Shown here: one piece after another, positions 61,607 to 64,000 of the stretch
Position numbering within the stretch: position 1 is the first letter of the stretch
Layout: each line of letters starts with the position of its first letter
NCBI RefSeq assembly: GCF_003391135.1
Contig: NZ_CP031455.1
Coordinates: 310,001 to 374,000, forward strand
DNA length: 64,000 nt
Direction of reading: 5' to 3'
Source: Streptoverticillium olivoreticuli subsp. olivoreticuli
GTDB lineage: Bacteria; Actinomycetota; Actinomycetes; Streptomycetales; Streptomycetaceae
Translations under genes and position numbers: made by a program
The notes under the pieces: model-generated
Seen by the model: the letters and a program-made list of their open reading frames with translations, nothing else
The model's database searches: none
What the model was told of the DNA's origin: nothing

Positions 61607-62439
61607 TCAGGGGTGGTCCGGGTACTGACCCTGGGGCGAGGGGAGCGGCTTGCGTCCCCATGCCGTGCGCAGTTCGAAAAATCGCTCCCGGGTGTCGGGC
61701 CGGCGCACGTAGTCGAGTACCTCGTCGAGCGCGGCCGGCCGCATGCCGTTGGTGAGGAGGAAGTGCCGGGACTGGCGCAGGGTGCCCTCGACGAACTCGG
61801 TGAACCTATGGTCCGCGCCGACAACTGGCTGGTACGCGTGTGTCCCGGTCGCAGTCAGCCCCAAACCGGCAAACGCCTGCGGGTACCGGTTCGCGAAGTG
61901 CAGGTCGCTGCCGATCACCTCGGCCATCATCCGGAAGTGCCCTGTCACCGCTTCGCGGTAGTGCGGGTGCAGCAGCTGCGCTCCGGGAAGCATGACGGCG
62001 TCGGTGAGCACCAGCAGTCCGCCCGGCTTGAGCCAGGAGAGCATCCGGGGCAGTAGGTCTTCACGCTCATGTACATGCATCAACACCAGGCGTGCGTGCA
62101 CCAGATCGAACTGGCCCGGCTGGAATCCAGGATCGGTGATATCCGCCTGGAGCACGTCCAGTTCGCCGGAGCATTCTTGGAGGAACGCCGTGTCGCGGTC
62201 CACCACAGTGACCCGTGCCCCCACCTGCCAGCTCAGCCAGTGACTGAGGGTGCCGTCCCCGCTCCGATGTCCAGACAGTGCCAGCCGCACCCGACACCGA
62301 GCCCCAGCAGCACGTCTTGGCTGACCGGGTCCAATCCGCAGGCCATGCCGCCCAGACGCTCCCGCTCGCCGTCGCATCCGGAGGAGAACAGCACATCGCC
62401 ATAACGCTGTGCGGATGAGTCCACTGAGTCCACAGTCAT
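61607..62439 (-). pseudogene. SAM-dependent methyltransferase with one frameshift
   Basis: Starts MTVDSVDSSAQRYGDVLFSS and reaches the SAM motif I as CLDIGAGT in one frame, then the frame breaks at about 62253 where one G is missing; the next frame continues TLSHWLSWQVGARVTVVDRD, QADITDPGFQPGQFDLVHARLVLMHVHEREDLLPRMLSWLKPGGLLVLTD to the stop. Without the missing base it would be a normal class I methyltransferase of about 276 residues. It could be a sequencing error. Followed by the chorismate-lyase-like gene. Confidence 0.8.
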
Positions 62440-62649
62440 GCCCCGACCAACGATCCACCAGCGCCTTCGTCACCTCAAACGCAACTGCAGTACGCAGTAC
62501 AGAGTGACGACGGATCGTGTCCCTTGTCGTGGTGTAGGGGATCAGCTAGTGCGCGTGTTGGTGGTGTTGGGTAGCTGGGGCGCTTTCAGGGAGTTCGGGG
62601 TAGAGCTCATCCATGCCGCCTTCGGGGACGTAGCGGCCGGGGAAAGACG

Positions 62650-62865
62650 GTAGGCAGCGCTGATCATCACCTTGCGGATCGCGGCAACCAGACCCGTGTC
62701 ATGACCGGCGAGGAGCCAGACGGCTCCGCTCAGGCCGCGTTCGTGCAGGCGACGCAGGAAATCGGTCCAGAATGCCTCGGTCTCGCTGTCGCCGACCATC
62801 ACGCCGAGGACCTTCCGGCCGCCGTCCTCGGTGATACCAGTGGCGGTCACCACTGCACGGGACCC
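62650..62865 (-). pseudogene. IS256-family transposase fragment
   Basis: GSRAVVTATGITEDGGRKVLGVMVGDSETEAFWTDFLRRLHERGLSGAVWLLAGHDTGLVAAIRKVM matches the region around the second catalytic Asp of IS256/mutator transposases, but that SDxHxGL motif reads AGHDTGL here. Both ends of the gene are missing. Confidence 0.8.
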
Positions 62866-63304
62866 ATTGCCCGCGGCCCGCTCCGGTCCAGGCCCTGGAT
62901 AATGCTGAGGCGGAGCCACCGCCGGGTCCCGGACCGCCGGGGTGGTGTGTCCTGCCCCTCTCGGTATGAGGGGCAGGACATACGCGGCGTCAGCCGAATT
63001 CCGGCTTCGACAGTGTCTCGTTCGTACGCAGGCGCACCAGGGACAGTAGGGCCTGTCGGAAACAACCGGCCTTGCGTCAGCAGGAGTTCAGCTCACATCT
63101 TCGGGGCGCAGATCAGACCCTGAGACGTACTCGGCCAACCCGTGCGGGACGCCGAGCATGACGAGTTCGGCCACGCTCACCAGTCGCCTCCTGGACCCAC
63201 AGGACCACCGATCGCTTGAGGACATCACGCTCCATCCTCAGCCGAGCCGGGTTCCCGAGTGGGACCTTCCTCGGCCGCCTGCTCCGTTGCGGGTGCCGGG
63301 GCGG
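62866..63304. other. Intergenic region with a 12-bp hairpin
   Basis: About 440 bp. TGTCCTGCCCCT (62948-62959) pairs exactly with AGGGGCAGGACA (62969-62980); this could be a terminator or IS end. Apart from the tiny frame at 63088, no gene is supported. Confidence 0.55.
63088..63180 (-). CDS. Possible 30-residue peptide
   Basis: GTG start with a perfect AGGAGG eight to nine bases upstream. Product VSVAELVMLGVPHGLAEYVS then GSDLRPEDVS. Composition resembles a real protein segment, perhaps the end of a longer lost gene. Low confidence. Confidence 0.3.
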   Translation of the reverse strand: MSVAELVMLGVPHGLAEYVSGSDLRPEDVS

Positions 63305-64000
63305 TCAGAAGAGGTGGCGGACGTAGATGTGCGACTTGCCGTTGGTGTCGCCGGGCACGATGTCGCCGGCCGTGGACTGGAAGACCACGTCGTGCCCACC
63401 GGCGCTGACCGCGTTGGTCTCGGCCGAGGCGGGCTGGTTCGAGACGATCTCGTCGGTGCCTGTCTGCAGGTCTCGCAGCGTGAGCGACGGTCCGTTCGTG
63501 CCGTTCGGGGCGTACAGCAGATAGCGGCCGGTGGGATCGATGGCCACGCCCCGCGCATTCGGCACCAGTTGGGCGGAGCCCGAGTGCACGTCGTAGACGT
63601 AGGTGTCGGAGCCCGAGAGGTAGACGACCTTGCTGCCGTCGTTGCTGAGCTGGACCAGTGTCGCCCCCGCGGACGAGTCCTCGATCGGGCCGGAGGTGGT
63701 GCCGCTGGTCCGGTCCCACACGAAGACGTCCCCCGCCTCGCCGTCCTGGTAAGCGACATAGCGGCCGTCGCCGCTGATGGACGGCTGGGACGGGGAGGTG
63801 TGGTCGAGTTCGGCGACGGTCACCTTGACGCCGCCGCTGTTCCAGTCCTGAACCTCGATGCGCTGGCGCTCGGGCGACGACGGTTGCTTGATGAGGATGG
63901 CCAGGGCGATGGAGTGGCCGTTCGCGCTCAGCGACGGCTGGTTGCAGCTGTAAGCCCAGCAGTCGGCGGAAGCCGTCCTTCCAGTGCTCACCTCGTACTG
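63305..64000 (-). CDS. TolB/WD40-like beta-propeller protein, C-terminal part
   Basis: The frame is open to the right edge, so the N-terminus is outside the window. At least four propeller blades are visible: QPSLSANGHSIALAI, QPSISGDGRYVAYQDGEAGDVFVWDRTSG, LSNDGSKVVYLSGSDTYVYDVHSG, IDPTGRYLLYAPNGTNGPSLTLRDLQTG, and the end VSAGGHDVVFQSTAGDIVPGDTNGKSHIYVRHL. The SxDGRYVAY..VFVWDR pattern is typical of TolB-type repeat proteins, which in Streptomyces are often secreted. Function unknown. Confidence 0.8.
   Translation of the reverse strand, partial: QYEVSTGRTASADCWAYSCNQPSLSANGHSIALAILIKQPSSPERQRIEVQDWNSGGVKVTVAELDHTSPSQPSISGDGRYVAYQDGEAGDVFVWDRTSGTTSGPIEDSSAGATLVQLSNDGSKVVYLSGSDTYVYDVHSGSAQLVPNARGVAIDPTGRYLLYAPNGTNGPSLTLRDLQTGTDEIVSNQPASAETNAVSAGGHDVVFQSTAGDIVPGDTNGKSHIYVRHLF

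Overview
The window looks like chromosomal DNA from Streptomyces or a close relative. Evidence: high GC with strong third-position GC bias, frequent GTG starts, genes coupled by ATGA/GTGA overlaps, a WhiB-like (Wbl) regulator, a GluABCD-type glutamate importer, and repeated MacB/FtsX ABC modules paired with two-component systems. No database search was possible; names rest on motifs visible in the translations.

Layout. 0-4.4 kb: adaptor (partial), ATPase and permease of a MacB-like exporter, then a response regulator and sensor kinase. 4.6-6.7 kb: a secreted carbohydrate-binding/fibronectin-III protein and an AA10 lytic polysaccharide monooxygenase, a likely chitin/cellulose pair. 6.7-13.5 kb: accessory DNA with decayed IS elements (IS5-like, IS630, IS1182), an unusual degenerate EF-Tu G domain fused to a ricin-type lectin, a DUF3995-like membrane protein, a 58-residue hydrophilic protein, an unknown 262-residue protein, and a divergent FAD monooxygenase/MarR pair. 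13.6-15.0 kb: an M23 peptidase without a signal peptide and a Wbl protein.

15.0-27.6 kb (minus strand): a complete-looking operon for a phage-tail-like contractile injection system (CIS; Afp/PVC type). In transcription order: sheath, tube, small assembly proteins, second tube-like protein, LysM hub protein, VgrG-like spike, PAAR tip, gp25, baseplate J-like protein, TIGR02242-like baseplate protein, DUF4255 terminal protein, AAA+ ATPase. I find no tape-measure or tail-fibre gene, and the sheath carries three low-complexity insertions.

28-39 kb: a nucleosidase-like protein, an orphan trpC-trpF pair, a DUF3152 metalloprotease-like protein, a CocE-type hydrolase and POT peptide transporter in one operon, a secreted M23 peptidase, an AGCS alanine/glycine:cation symporter, and a striking tandem pair of C2-like proteins whose ends match but whose middles differ completely, closed by a strong terminator. 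39.8-43.1 kb: glutamate ABC importer. 43.2-48.9 kb: a second two-component system divergent from two FtsX permeases, an ATPase and a lipoprotein.

49-64 kb is more accessory: VanZ-like protein, an array of stem-loops, a diverged tyrosine-recombinase-like protein, AraC plus VOC proteins, IS/Tn3 remnants, an ATP-grasp-like enzyme, a lipase between a broken Tn3 transposase and a broken serine recombinase, a TetR regulator with a perfect 24-bp operator facing a membrane protein, a frameshifted methyltransferase with a chorismate-lyase-like gene, and a beta-propeller protein cut by the window edge.

Most interesting: the EF-Tu-like/ricin fusion, the CIS with its altered sheath and missing parts, the tandem C2-like pair with swapped centres, and the stem-loop array at 49.8 kb.
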